Positions 27,301 through 40,000 of a DNA stretch of 64,000 nt are shown piece by piece. A program made the translations under genes and the position numbers. Location of the stretch: assembly GCA_029168955.1 (NCBI GenBank), contig JAPDOI010000964.1, positions 181,829-245,828 of the forward strand. The letters run 5' to 3'. How positions within the stretch are numbered: position 1 is the first letter of the stretch; each line of letters begins with the position of its first letter. This stretch comes from Aplectana chamaeleonis. Its lineage: Eukaryota; Nematoda; Chromadorea; Rhabditida; Cosmocercidae. The notes beneath the pieces are model-generated. The model did no database searches, had not been told where the DNA came from, and saw only the letters and a list, made by a program, of their open reading frames with translations.

Positions 27301-30300
27301 CCGGGAACTGTGGACGGGACCCAAGTTGGAGTGCACAGCGCGCCGGTAAAAGTGGGCGGGACCCAACTGGGAGTCCACAGAGCGCCGGGAACTGTGGACG
27401 GGACCCGTGGGAGTGCACAGCGCGCCGGTAAAAGTGGGCGGGACCCAACTGGGAGTCCACAGAGCGCCGGGAACTGTGGACGGGACCCGCGGGAGTGCAC
27501 AGCGCGCCGGTAAAAGTGGCGGGACCCAACTGGGAGTCCACAGAGCGCCGGGAACTGTGGACGGCACCCAAGTTGGAGTGCACAGCGCGCCAGTAAAAGT
27601 GGGCGGGACCCAACTGGGAGTCCACAGAGCGCCGGGAACTGTGGACGGCACCCAAGTTGAGTGCACAGCGCGCCAGTAAAAGTGGGCGGACCCAACTGGG
27701 AGTCCACAGAGCGCCGGGAACTGTGGACGGGACCCAAGTGGGAGTTCCCAGCGCCGGTAAAAGTGGGCGGGACCCAACTGGGAGTCCACAGAGCGCCGGG
27801 AACTGTGGACGGGACCCGTGGGAGTGCACAGCGCGCCGGTAAAAGTGGGCGGGACCCAACTGGGAGTCCACAGAGCGCCGGGAACTGTGGACGGACCCGC
27901 GGGAGTGCACAGCGCACCGGTAAAAGTGGGCGGGACCCAACTGGGAGCCCACAGAGTGCCGAGAACTGTGGACGGGACCCAAGTGGGAGTGCACAGCGTG
28001 CCGGAAAAAGTGGTCGGGATCCAAGCGGGAGTGCAGAGTGCGCCGGGAAATGTGGACGGGATCCAAGTGGGAGTGCACAGCGTGCCGGGAAAAGTGGGCG
28101 GGACCCGACTGGGAGTGTACATAACGCCGGGAAATGTGGACGGGACCCAAGCGGGAGTGCACAGCGCGCCGGGAAAAGTGGTCGGGACCCAAGCGGTAGT
28201 GCACAGAGCTCTGGTAAATGTGGACGGGACATAAGTGAGAGTGCACAGCGCGCCGAAATAAGTGGGCGGGACCCAACTGGAAGTGCACACAGCGCCGGGA
28301 ACTGTGGACGGGACCCGCGGAGTGCACAGCGCGCCGGTAAAAGTGGGCGGACCCAACCGGGAGTCCACAGAGCGCCGGGAACTGTGGACGGGACCCGCGG
28401 GGAGTTCCCAGCGCGCCGGTAAAAGTGGGCGGGACCCAACCGGGAGTCCACAGAGCGCCGGGAACTGTGGACGGGACCCGTTGGAGTGCACAGCGCGCCG
28501 GTAAAAGTGGGCGGGACCCAACTGGGAGTCCACAGAGCGCCGGGAACCGTGGACGGGACCCAAGTGGGAGTGCACAGCGCGCCAGTAAAAGTGGGCGGGA
28601 CCCAACTGGGAGTCCACAGAGCGCCGGGAACTGTGGACGGACCCGTTGGAGTGCACAGCGCGCCAGTAAAAGTGGGCGGGACCCAACTGGGAGTCCACAG
28701 AGCGCCGGGAACTGTGGACGGCACCCAAGTTGAGTGCACAGCGCGCCGGTAAAGTGGGCGGGACCCAACTGGGAGTCCACAGAGCGCCGGGAACTGTGGA
28801 CGGGACCCGCGGAGTGCACAGCGCGCCAGTAAAAGTGGGCGGGACCCAACTGGGAGTCCACAGAGCGCCGGGAACTGTGGACGGGACCCAAGTTGGAGTG
28901 CACAGCGCGCCGGTAAAGTGGGCGGGACCCAACTGGGAGTCCACAGAGCGCCGGGAACTGTGGACGGGACCCGCGGGAGTGCACAGCGCGCCGGTAAAAG
29001 TGGGCGGGACCCAACTGGGAGTCCACAGAGCGCCGGGAACTGTGGACGGGACCCAAGTTGGAGTGCACAGCGCGCCAGTGAAAGTGGGCGGGACCCAACT
29101 GGGAGTCCACAGAGCGCCGGGAACTGTGGACGGGACCCAAGTGGGAGTTCCCAGCGCCGGTAAAAGTGGGCGGGACCCAACTGGGAGTCCACAGAGCGCC
29201 GGGAACCGTGGACGGGACCCGCGGGAGTGCACAGCGCGCCGGTAAAAGTGGGCGGGACCCAACTGGGAGTCCACAGAGCGCCGGGAACTGTGGACGGGAC
29301 CCAAGTGGGAGTGCACAGCGCGCCGGTAAAGTGGGCGGACCCAACTGGGAGTCCACAGAGCGCCGGGAACTGTGGACGGGACCCGTGGAGTGCACAGCGC
29401 GCCGGTAAAAGTGGGCGGGACCCAACTGGGAGTCCACAGAGCGCCGGGAACTGTGGATGGGACCCAACTGGGAGTGCACAGCGCGCCGGTAAAGTGGGCG
29501 GACCCAACTGGGAGTCCACAGAGCGCCGGGAACTGTGGACGGGACCCTGGGAGTGCACAGCGCGCCGGTAAAAGTGGGCGGACCCAACCGGGAGTCCACA
29601 GAGCGCCGGGAACTGTGGACGGGACCCAAGCGGGAGTGCACAGCGCGCCAGTAAAAGTGGGCGGGACCCAACTGGGAGTCCACAGAGCGCCGGGAACTGT
29701 GGACGGGACCCGCGGGAGTGCACAGCGCGCCGGTGAAAGTGGGCGGGACCCAACTGGGAGTCCACAGAGCGCCGGTAACCGTGGACGGGACCCGTTGGAG
29801 TGCACAGCGCGCCGGTAAAAGTGGGCGGGACCCAACTGGGAGTCCACAGAGCGCCGGGAACCGTGGACGGCACCCAAGTTGGAGTGCACAGCGCGCCAGT
29901 AAAGTGGGCGGACCCAACTGGGAGTCCACAGAGCGCCGGGAACTGTGGACGGGACCCGCGGGAGTGCACAGCGCGCCGGTAAAAGTGGCGGACCCAACTG
30001 GGAGTCCACAGAGCGCCGGGAACTGTGGACGGGACCCAAGTGGGAGTGCACAGCGCGCCGGTAAAGTGGGCGGGACCCAACTGGGAGTCCACAGAGCGCC
30101 GGGAACTGTGGACGGGACCCGCTGGAGTGCACAGCGCGCCGGTAAAAGTGGGCGGGACCCAACTGGGAGTCCACAGAGCGCCGGGAACTGTGGACGGGAC
30201 CCAACTAGGAGTGCACAGCGCGCCGGTAAAAGTGGGCGGGACCCAACTGGGAGTCCACAGAGCGCCGGGAACTGTGGACGGGACCCGCGGGAGTGCACAG

Positions 30301-33300
30301 CGCGCCGGTAAAGTGGGCGGACCCAACTGGGAGTCCACAGAGCGCCGGGAACTGTGGACGGGACCCGCGGGAGTGCACAGCGCGCCGGTAAAGTGGGCGG
30401 GACCCAACTGGGAGTCCACAGAGCGCCGGGAACTGTGGACGGGACCCAAGCTGGAGTGCACAGCGCGCCGGTAAAAGTGGGCGGGACCCAACTGGGAGTC
30501 CACAGAGCGCCGGGAACCGTGGACGGGACCCAAGTGGGAGTTCCCAGCGCGCCGGTAAAAGTGGGCGGGACCCAACTGGGAGTCCACAGAGCGCCGGGAA
30601 CTGTGGACGGGACCCGCGGGAGTTCCCAGCGCGCCGGTAAAGTGGGCGGGACCCAACTGGGAGTCCACAGAGCGCCGGGAACTGTGGACGGGACCTGGGA
30701 GTGCACAGCGCGCCAGTGAAAGTGGGCGGGACCCAACTGGGAGTCCACAGAGCGCCGGGAACTGTGGACGGGACCCGTTGGAGTGCACAGCGCGCCAGTA
30801 AAGTGGGCGGGACCCAACTGGGAGTCCACAGAGCGCCGGGAACTGTGGACGGGACCCGCGGGAGTGCACAGCGCGCCAGTAAAAGTGGGCGGACCCAACT
30901 GGGAGTCCACAGAGCGCCGGGAACTGTGGACGGGACCCGTTGGAGTGCACAGCGCGCCAGTGAAAGTGGGCGGGACCCAACTGGGAGTCCACAGAGCGCC
31001 GGGAACTGTGGACGGGACCCAAGTAGGAGTGCACAGCGCGCCGGTAAAGGTGGGCGCGACCCAACTGGAAGTCCACAGAGCGCCGGGAACTGTGGACAGT
31101 ACCCAAGTAGGAGAGCACAGCGCGCCGGTAAAAGTGGGCGGGACCCAACTGGAAGTCCACAGAGCGCCGGGAACTGTGGACGGACCCAAGTGGGAGTGCC
31201 CAGCGCGTCGGTAAAAGTGGGAGGGACCCAACTGGGAGTCCACAGAGCGCCGGGAACTGTGGACGGGACCCAAGTGGGAGTGCACAGCGCGCCGGTAAAA
31301 GTGGGCGGGACACAACTGGATGTCCACAGAGCGCCGGGAACTGTGGACGGGACCCAAGCGGGAGTTCACAGCGCCGGTAAAAGTGGGCGGACCCAACTGG
31401 GAGTCCACAGAGCGCCGGGAACTGTGGACGGGACCCAAGTTGGAGTGCACAGCGCGCCGGTAAAAGTGGGCGGGACCCAACTGGGAGTCCACAGAGCGCC
31501 GGGAACTGTGGACGGGACCCGTTGGAGTTCACAGCGCGCCGGTAAAAGTGGGCGGGACCCAACTGGGAGTCCACAGAGCGCCGGGAACTGTGGACGGGAC
31601 CCGTGGGAGTGCACAGCGCGCCGGTAAAAGTGGGCGGGACCCAACTGGGAGTCCACAGAGCGCCGGGAACTGTGGACGGGACCCGTGGGAGTGCACAGCG
31701 CGCCAGTAAAGTGGGCGGGACCCAACTGGGAGTCCACAGAGCGCCGGGAACTGTGGACGGGACCCAAGTGGAGTGCACAGCGCGCCGGTAAAAGTGGGCG
31801 GGACCCAACTGGGAGTCCACAGAGCGCCGGGAACTGTGGACGGACCCGCGGGAGTGCACAGCGCGCCGGTAAAAGTGGGCGGGACCCAACTGGGAGTCCA
31901 CAGAGCGCCGGGAACCGTGGACGGGACCCAAGCGGGAGTGCACAGCGCGCCGGTAAAAGTGGGCGGGACCCAACTGGGAGTCCACAGAGCGCCGGGAACT
32001 GTGGACGGGACCCAAGTGGGGAGTGCACAGCGCGCCGGTAAAAGTGGGCGGGACCCAACCGGGAGTCCACAGAGCGCCGGGAACTGTGGACGGGACCCGT
32101 TGGAGTGCACAGCGCGCCGGTAAAAGTGGGCGGGACCCAACTGGGAGTCCACAGAGCGCCGGGAACTGTGGACGGGACCCAAGTGGGAGTGCACAGCGCG
32201 CCAGTAAAGTGGGCGGGACCCAACTGGGAGTCCACAGAGCGCCGGGAACTGTGGACGGGACCCAAGTGGAGTGCACAGCGCGCCGGTAAAAGTGGGCGGG
32301 ACCCAACTGGGAGTCCACAGAGCGCCGGGAACCGTGGACGGGACCCAAGTGGGAGTGCACAGCGCGCCAGTGAAAGTGGGCGGGACCCAACTGGGAGTCC
32401 ACAGAGCGCCGGGAACTGTGGACGGACCCAAGTGGAGTGCACAGCGCGCCGGTAAAAGTGGGCGGGACCCAACTGGGAGTCCACAGAGCGCCGGGAACTG
32501 TGGACGGACCCTGGGAGTTCCCAGCGCGCCGGTAAAAGTGGGCGGGACCCAACTGGGAGTCCACAGAGCGCCGGGAACTGTGGACGGACCCAAGTGGGAG
32601 TGCACAGCGCGCCGGTAAAAGTGGGCGGACCCAACTGGGAGTCCACAGAGCGCCGGGAACTGTGGACGGGACCCGCGGAGTGCACAGCGCGCCGGTAAAA
32701 GTGGGTGGGACCCATTTAGGAGTCCACAGAGCGCCGAGAACTGTGGACGGGACCCAAGCGGGAGTGCACAGCGTGCCGGTAAAAGTGGGCGGGACTGAAC
32801 TGGGAGTGCACAGAGCGCCGGGAGCTGTGGACGGGACCCAAGTGGGAGTGCACAGCGCGCCGGTAAAAGTGGGCGGGACTGAACTGGGAGTGCACAGAGC
32901 GCCGGGAACTGTGGACGGGACCCAAGTGGGAGTGCACAGCGTGCCGGGAAAAGTGGGCGGGACTGAACTGGGAGTGCACAGAGCGCCGGGAACTGTGGAC
33001 GGGACCCAAGTGGGAGTGCACAGCGCGCCGGTAAATGTGGGTGGGACCCAACTAGGAGTCCACAGAGCCCCGAGAACTGTGGACGGGACCCGAGCGGGAG
33101 TGCACAGCGCGTCGGTAAAAGTGGGCGGGACCCAACTTGAAGTGCACAGAGCGCCGGGAACTGTGGACGGGACCCAAGTGGAGTGCACAGCGCGCCAGTA
33201 AAAGTGGGCGGACCCAACTGGGAGTCCACAGAGCGCCGGGAACTGTGGACGGCACCCGTTGGAGTGCACAGCGCGCCAGTAAAAGTGGGCGGGACCCAAC

Positions 33301-34040
33301 TGGGAGTCCACAGAGCGCCGGGAACTGTGGACGGGACCCAAGTTGGAGTGCACAGCGCGCCGGTAAAAGTGGGCGGACCCAACTGGGAGTCCACAGAGCG
33401 CCGGGAACTGTGGACGGGACCCAAGTGGGAGTGCACAGCGCGCCGGTAAAAGTGGGCGGACCCAACTGGGAGTCCACAGAGCGCCGGGAACTGTGGACGG
33501 GACCCGCGGAGTGCACAGCGCGCCAGTGAAAGTGGGCGGGACCCAACTGGGAGTCCACAGAGCGCCGGGAACTGTGGACGGGACCCGCGGAGTGCACAGC
33601 GCGCCGGTAAAAGTGGGCGGGACCCAACTGGGAGTCCACAGAGCGCCGGGAACTGTGGACGGGACCCGCGGGAGTGCACAGCGCGCCGGTAAAGTGGGCG
33701 GGACCCAACTGGGAGTCCACAGAGCGCCGGGAACTGTGGACGGGACCCAAGTGGGAGTGCACAGCGCGCCAGTGAAAGTGGGCGGGACCCAACTGGGAGT
33801 CCACAGAGCGCAGGGAACTGTGGATGGGACCCAACTGGGAGAGCGCAGGGCGCCGGGAACTGTGGGCGGGACCCAAGTGGGATTGCACAGCGCGCCGGTA
33901 AAAGTGGGCGGGACCCAACCGGGAGTCCACAGAGCACCGGGAACTGTGGACGGGACCCAAGTGGGAGTTCCCAGCGCCGGTAAAAGTGGGCGGGACCCAA
34001 CTGGGAGTCCACAGAGCGCCGGGAACTGTGGACGGGACCC
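24300..34040 (+). repeat. Satellite domain II: deletion-rich units
   Basis: Here the usual ACCCAAGTGGGAG is very often replaced by shortened forms such as ACCCGCGGGAG, ACCCGCGGAG, ACCCGTTGGAG, ACCCGTGGGAG or ACCCTGGGAG (examples near 24,510, 25,090, 25,420, 26,575, 28,807, 30,292, 33,507 and 33,587). GGCGGGACCC is often GGCGGACCC. These units are one to several bases shorter than 84, so plus-strand frames break often, while the minus strand stays open because all three of its frames lack stops. The CCGCGG core makes a SacII-type palindrome absent from the domain I consensus. Boundaries are gradual; shortened forms also occur, less densely, to about 44 kb and sporadically to 58.3 kb. Confidence 0.7.
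27935..28330 (+). repeat. Strongly diverged patch inside the array
   Basis: About five units here carry many differences from their neighbours while keeping the phase. Examples are GGGATCCAAGCGGGAG (twice with GGGATCC), AGTGTACATAACGCC, GGTCGGGACCCAAGCGGTAG, AGAGCTCTGGTAAATG, GACATAAGTGAGAG and CGCCGAAATAAGTGG. Several A-type halves end in GAAATGTGGAC. Units on both sides are near consensus. The patch may be an older segment that escaped homogenisation or a block inserted from a different variant population. Confidence 0.7.
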
Positions 34041-37000
34041 GCGGGAGTTCCCAGCGCGCCGGTAAAAGTGGGCGGGACCCAACTGGGAGTCCACAGAGCG
34101 CCGGGAACTGTGGACGGGACCCAAGTGGGAGTGCACAGCGCGCCAGTGAAAGTGGGCGGGACCCAACTGGGAGTCTACAGAGCGCCGGGAACTGTGGACG
34201 GGACCCAAGTGGGAGTGCACAGCGCGCCGGTAAAATTGGGCGGGACCCAACTGGGAGTCCACAGAGCGCAGGGAACTGTGGATGGGACCCAACTGGGAGA
34301 GCGCAGGGCGCCGGGAACTGTGGACCGGACCCAAGTGGGAGTTCCCAGCGCGCCGGTAAAAGTGGGCGGGACCCAACTGGGAGTCCACAGAGCGCCGGGA
34401 ACTGTGGACGGGACCCAAGTGGGAGTTCCCAGCGCGCCGGTAAAAGTGGGCGGGACCCAACTGGGAGTCCACAGAGCGCCGGGAACTGTGGACGGGACCC
34501 AAGTGGGAGTGCACAGCGCGCCAGTGAAAGTGGGCGGGACCCAACTGGGAGTCTACAGAGCGCCGGGAACTGTGGACGGGACCCAAGTAGGAGTGCACAG
34601 CGCGCCGGTGAAAGTGGGAGGGACCCAACTGGGAGTTCACAGAGCGCCGGGAACTGTGGACGGGACCCAAGTAGGAGTGCACAGCGCGCAGGTGAAAGTG
34701 GGCGGGACCCAACTGGGAGTCCACAGAGCGCCGGGAACTGTGGACGGGACCCAGTTGGGAGTGCACAGCGCGCCGGTAAAGTGGGCGGGACCCAACTGGG
34801 AGTCCACAGAGCGCCGGGAACTGTGGACGGGACCCAAGTGGAGTTCACAGCGCGCCGGTAAAAGTGGGCGGGACCCAACTGGGAGTCCACAGAGCGCCAG
34901 GAACTGTGGACGGGACCCAAGTGGGAGTGCACAGCGCGCCAGTGAAAGAGGGCGGGACCCAGCTGGGGGTCTACAGAGCGCCGGGAACTGTGGATAGGAC
35001 CCAACTGGGAGAGCGCAGGGCGCCGAACTGTGGGCGGACCCAAGTGGGAGTGCACAGCGCGCCGGTAAACGTGGGCGGGACCCAACTGGGAGTCCACAGA
35101 GCGCCGGGAACTGTGGACGGGACCCAAGTGGGAGTTCACAGCGCGCCGGTAAAAGTGGGCGGGACCCAACTGGGAGTCCACAGAGCGCCGGGAACTGTGG
35201 ACGGGACCCGTTGGAGTGCACAGCGCGCCGGTAAAAGTGGGCGGGACCCAACTGGGAGTCCACAGAGCGCCGGGAACTGTGGACGGGATCCAAGTGGGAG
35301 TGCACAGCGTGCCGGGAAAAGTGGGCGGGACTGAACTGGGAGTACACAGAGCGCCGGGAACTGTGGACGGGACCCAAGTGGGAGTGCACAGCGTGCCGGG
35401 AAAAGTGGGCGGGACTGAACTGGGAGTGCACAGAGCGCCGGGAACTGTGGACGGGACCCAAGTGGGAGTGCACAGCGCGCCGGTAAAAGTGGGCGGGACC
35501 CAACTGGGAGTCCACAGAGCGCCGGGAACTGTGGACGGGACCCGCGGGAGTGCACAGCGCGCCGGTAAAAGTGGGCGGGACCCAACTGGGAGTCCACAGA
35601 GCGCCGGGAACTGTGGACGGGACCCAAGTGGGAGTGCACAGCGCGCCAGTAAAGTGGTCGGGACCCAACTGGGAGTCCACAGAGCGCCGGGAACTGTGGA
35701 CGGGACCCAAGTGGGAGTGCACAGCGCGCCGGGAAAAGAGGGCGGGACCCAACTGGGAGTCCACAGAGCGCCGGGAACTGTGGACGGGACCCAAGTGGGA
35801 GTGCACAGCGCGCCGGGAAAAGAGGGCGGAACCGAACTGGGAGTCCACAGAGCTCCGAGAACTGTGGACGGGACCCAAGTGGGAGTGCACAATGCGCCGG
35901 TAAAAGTGGGCGGACCCAACTGGGAGTCCACAGAGCGCAGGGAACTGTGAACGGGACCCAAGTGGGAGTGCACAACGCGCCGGTAAAAGTGGGCGGGACC
36001 CAACTGGTAGTCCACAGAGCGCCGGGAACTGTGGACGAGACCCAAGGGGGAGTGCGCAGAGCGCCGGTAAGAGGGCGGAACCGAACTGGGAGTCCACAGA
36101 GCTCCGAGAACTGTGGACGGGACCCAAGTGGGAGTGCACAATGCGCCGGTAAAAGTGGGCGGACCCAACTAGGAGTCCACAGAGCGCCGGGAACTGTGGA
36201 CGGGACCTAAGTGGGAGTGCACAACGCGCCGGTAAAAGTGGGCGGGACCCAACTGGGAGTCCACAGAGCGCCGGGAACTGTGGACGGGACCCGCGGAGTG
36301 CACAGCGCGCCGGTAAAAGTAGGCGGGACCCAACTGGGAGTCCACAGAGCGCCGGGAACTGTGGACGGGACCCAAGTGGGAGTGCACAGCGCGCCGGGAA
36401 AAGTGGACGGGAGCCAACTGGGAGTAAACAGAGCGCCGGGAATAGTGGACGGGACCCAAGTGGGAGTGCACAACGCGCCGGTAAAGTGGACGGGACCCAA
36501 TTGGGAGTCCACAGAGAGCCGAGAACAGTGGACGGGACCCAAGTGGGAGTGCACAACGCACCAGTAAAAGTGGGCGGGACCCCACTGGGAGTCCACAGAG
36601 CGCCGGGAAATGTGGACGGGACTCAAGTGAAAGTGCACAACGCGCCGGTAAAAGTGGGCGGGACCCAACTGGGAGTCCACAGAGCGCTGAGAACTGTGGA
36701 CGGGACCCAAGTGGGAGTGCACAACGCGCCGGGAAATGTGGACGGGACCCAAGCGGGAGTGCACATAGCGCCGGGAATTGTGGACGGGACCCAAGTGGGA
36801 GTGCACAGCGCGCCTGGAAAAGTGGACGGGACCCAACTGGGAGTCCACAGAGCGCCGGAAACTGTGAACGGGACCCGCGGGAGTGCACAGCGCGCCAGTA
36901 AAAGTGGGCGGGACCCAACTGGGAGTCCACAGAGCGCCGGGAACTGTGGACGGGACCCGCGGGAGTGCACAGCGCGCCGGTAAAAGTGGGCGGGACCCAA

Positions 37001-40000
37001 CTGGGAGTCCACAGAGCGCCGGGAACTGTGGACGGACCCGCGGGAGTTCCCAGCGCGCCGGTAAACGTGGGAGGGACCCAACTGGGAGTCCATAGAGCGT
37101 CGGGAACTGTGGACGGGACCCAAGTGGGAGTTCCCAGCGCGCCGGTAAAAGTGGGCGGGACCCAACTGGGAGTCCACAGAGCGCCGGGAATAGTGGACGG
37201 GACCCAACTGGGAGTCCACAGCGCTCCGGAAAAAGTGGGCGGGACCCAACTGGGAGTAAACAGAGCGCCGCGAATAGTGGACGCGACCCCAGTTGGAGTG
37301 CACAACGCGCCGGTAAAAGTAGGCGGGACCCAACTGGGAGTCCACAGAGCGCCGGGAACTGTGGACGGGACCCAAGTGGGAGTGCACAGCGCGCCGGGAA
37401 AAGTGGACGGGAGCCAACTAGGAGTCCACAGAGCGTCGGGAACTGTGGACGGGACCCAAGTTGGAGTGCACAGCGCGCCGGTAAAAGTGGGCGGGACCCA
37501 ACTGGGAGTCCACAGAGCGCCGGGAACTGTGGACGGGACCCAAGTGGGAGTGCACAGCGCGCCGGTAAAAGTGGGCGGGACCCAACTGGGAGTCTACAGA
37601 GCGCCGGGAACTGTGGACGGGACCCAAGTGGGAGTTCCCAGCGCGCCGGTAAAAGTGGGCGGGACCCAACTGGGAGTCCACAGAGCGCCGGGAACTATGG
37701 ACGGGACCCGCGTGAGTGCACAGCGCTCCGGTAAAAGTGGGCGGGACCCAACTGGGAGTCCACAGAGCGCCGGGAACTGAGGACGGGACCCAAGTGGGAG
37801 TGCACAGCGCGCCGGTAAAAGTGGGCGGGACCCAACTGCGAGTCCACAGAACGCCGGGAACTGTGGACGGGACCGAAGTTGGAGTGCACAGCGCGCCGGT
37901 AAAAGTGGGCGGGACCCAACTGGGAGTCCACAGAGCGCCGGGAACTGTGGACGGGACCCAAGTGGGAGTGCACAGCGCGCCGGTAAAGTGGGCGGGACCC
38001 AACTGGGAGTCCACAGAGCGCCGGGAACTGTGGACGGGACCCGTTGGAGTGCACAGCGCGCCGGTAAAAGTGGGCGGGACCCAACTGGGAGTCCACAGAG
38101 CGCCGGGAACTGTGGACGGGACCCAACCGGGAGTGCAAAACGCGCCGGGAAAAGTAGGCGGGACCCACCTGGGAGGCCACAAAGCGCCGGGAACTGTGGA
38201 CGGGGCCCAAGTGGGAGTGCACAGCGCGCCGGTAAAGTGGGCGGACCCAACTGGGAGTCCACAGAGCGCCGGGAACTGTGGACGGGACCCAAGTGGGAGT
38301 GCACAGCGCGCCAGTGAAAAGTGGGCGGGACCCAACTGGGAGTCCACAGAGCGCCGGGAACTGTGGACGGGACCCGTGGGAGTGCACAGCGCGCCGGTAA
38401 AAGTGGGCGGGACCCAACTGGGAGTCCACAGAGCGCCGGGAACTGTGGACGGGACCCTGGGAGTGCACAGCGCGCCGGTAAAAGTGGGCGGGACCCAACT
38501 GGGAGTCCACAGAGCGCCGGGAACTGTGGACGGGACCCGTGGGATTGCACAGCGCGCCAGTAAAAGTGGGCGGGACCCAACTGGGAGTCCACAGAGCGCC
38601 GGGAACTGTGGACGGGACCCAAGTGGGAGTGCACAGCGCGCCGGTAAAGTGGGCGGGACCCAACTGGGAGTGCACAGCGCGCCGGTAAAAGTGGACGGGA
38701 CCCAAGTGGGAGTGCACAGCGCGCCAGTGAAAGTGGGCGGGACCCAACCGGGAGTCTACAGAGCGCCGGGAACTGTGGACGGGACCCAAGTGGGAGTTCC
38801 CAGCGCGCCGGTAAAAGTGGGCGGGACCCAACTGGGAGTCCACAGAGCGCCGGGAACTGAGGACGGGACCCGTGGGAGTGCACAACGCGCCGGTAAAAGT
38901 GGGCGGACCCAACTGGGAGTCCACAGAGGGCTGAGAACTGTGGGCGGGACCCAAGTGGGAATGCACAGCGCGCCGGTAAAAGTGGGCGGGACCCAACTGG
39001 GAGTTCACAGAGCGCTGAGAACTGTGGACGGGACTCAAGTGGGAGTCCACAGCGCGCTGGTAAAAGTGGGCGGGACCCAAGTGAGAGTCCACAGAGCGCC
39101 GGGAACTGTGGACGGGACCCAAGTGGGAGTGCACAGCGCGCCGGTAAAAGTGGGCGGGACCCAACTGGGAGTCCACAGAGCGCCGGGAACTGTGGACGGG
39201 ACCCAAGTGGGAGTGCACAGCGCGCCGGTAAAAGTGGGCGGGACCCAACTGGGAGTCCACAGAGCGCCGGGAACTGAGGACGGGACCCAAGTGGGAGTTC
39301 CCAGCGCGCCGGTAAAAGTGGGCGGGACCCAACTGGGAGTCCACAGAGCGCCGGGAACTGTGGACGGGACCCAAGTGGGAGTGCACAGCGCGCCAGTGAA
39401 AGTGGGCGGGACCCAACTGGGAGTCTACAGAGCGCCGGGAACTGTGGACGGGACCCAAGTGGGAGTGCACAGCGCGCCGGTAAAATTGGGCGGGACCCAA
39501 CTGGGAGTCCACAGAGCGCCGGGAACTGAGGACGGGACCCAAGTGGGAGTGCACAGCGCGCCGGTAAAAGTGGGCGGGAGCCAACTGGGAGTCCACAGAG
39601 CGCCGGGAACTGTGGACGGGACCCAAGTGGGAGTGCACAGCGCCGGTAAAGTGGGCGGGACCCAACTGGGAGTCCACAGAGCGCCGGGAACTGTGGACGG
39701 ACCCAAGTGGGAGTGCACAGCGCGCCGGTAAAAGTGGGCGGGACCCAACTGGGAGTCCACAGAGCGCCGGGAACTGTGGACGGGACCCAGAAGTGGGAGT
39801 TGCACAGCGCGCCGGTAAGAGTGGGCAGGACCCAACTGGGAGTAAACAGAGCGCCGGGAATAGTGGACGGGACCCGAGTGGGAGTGCACAACGCGCCGGT
39901 AAAAGTAGGCGGGACCCAACTGGGAGTCCACAGAGCGCCGGGAACTGTGGACGGGACCCAAGTGGGAGTGCACAGCGCGCCGGGAAAAGTGGACGGGAGC

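Noticed and set aside
23817..34766. Minus-strand ORF of 3,649 codons as a giant repeat protein
   Set aside because: It is produced by a stop-free satellite whose three minus frames are all open. The translation switches between three unrelated repeat peptides at each indel, which a real protein would not tolerate.
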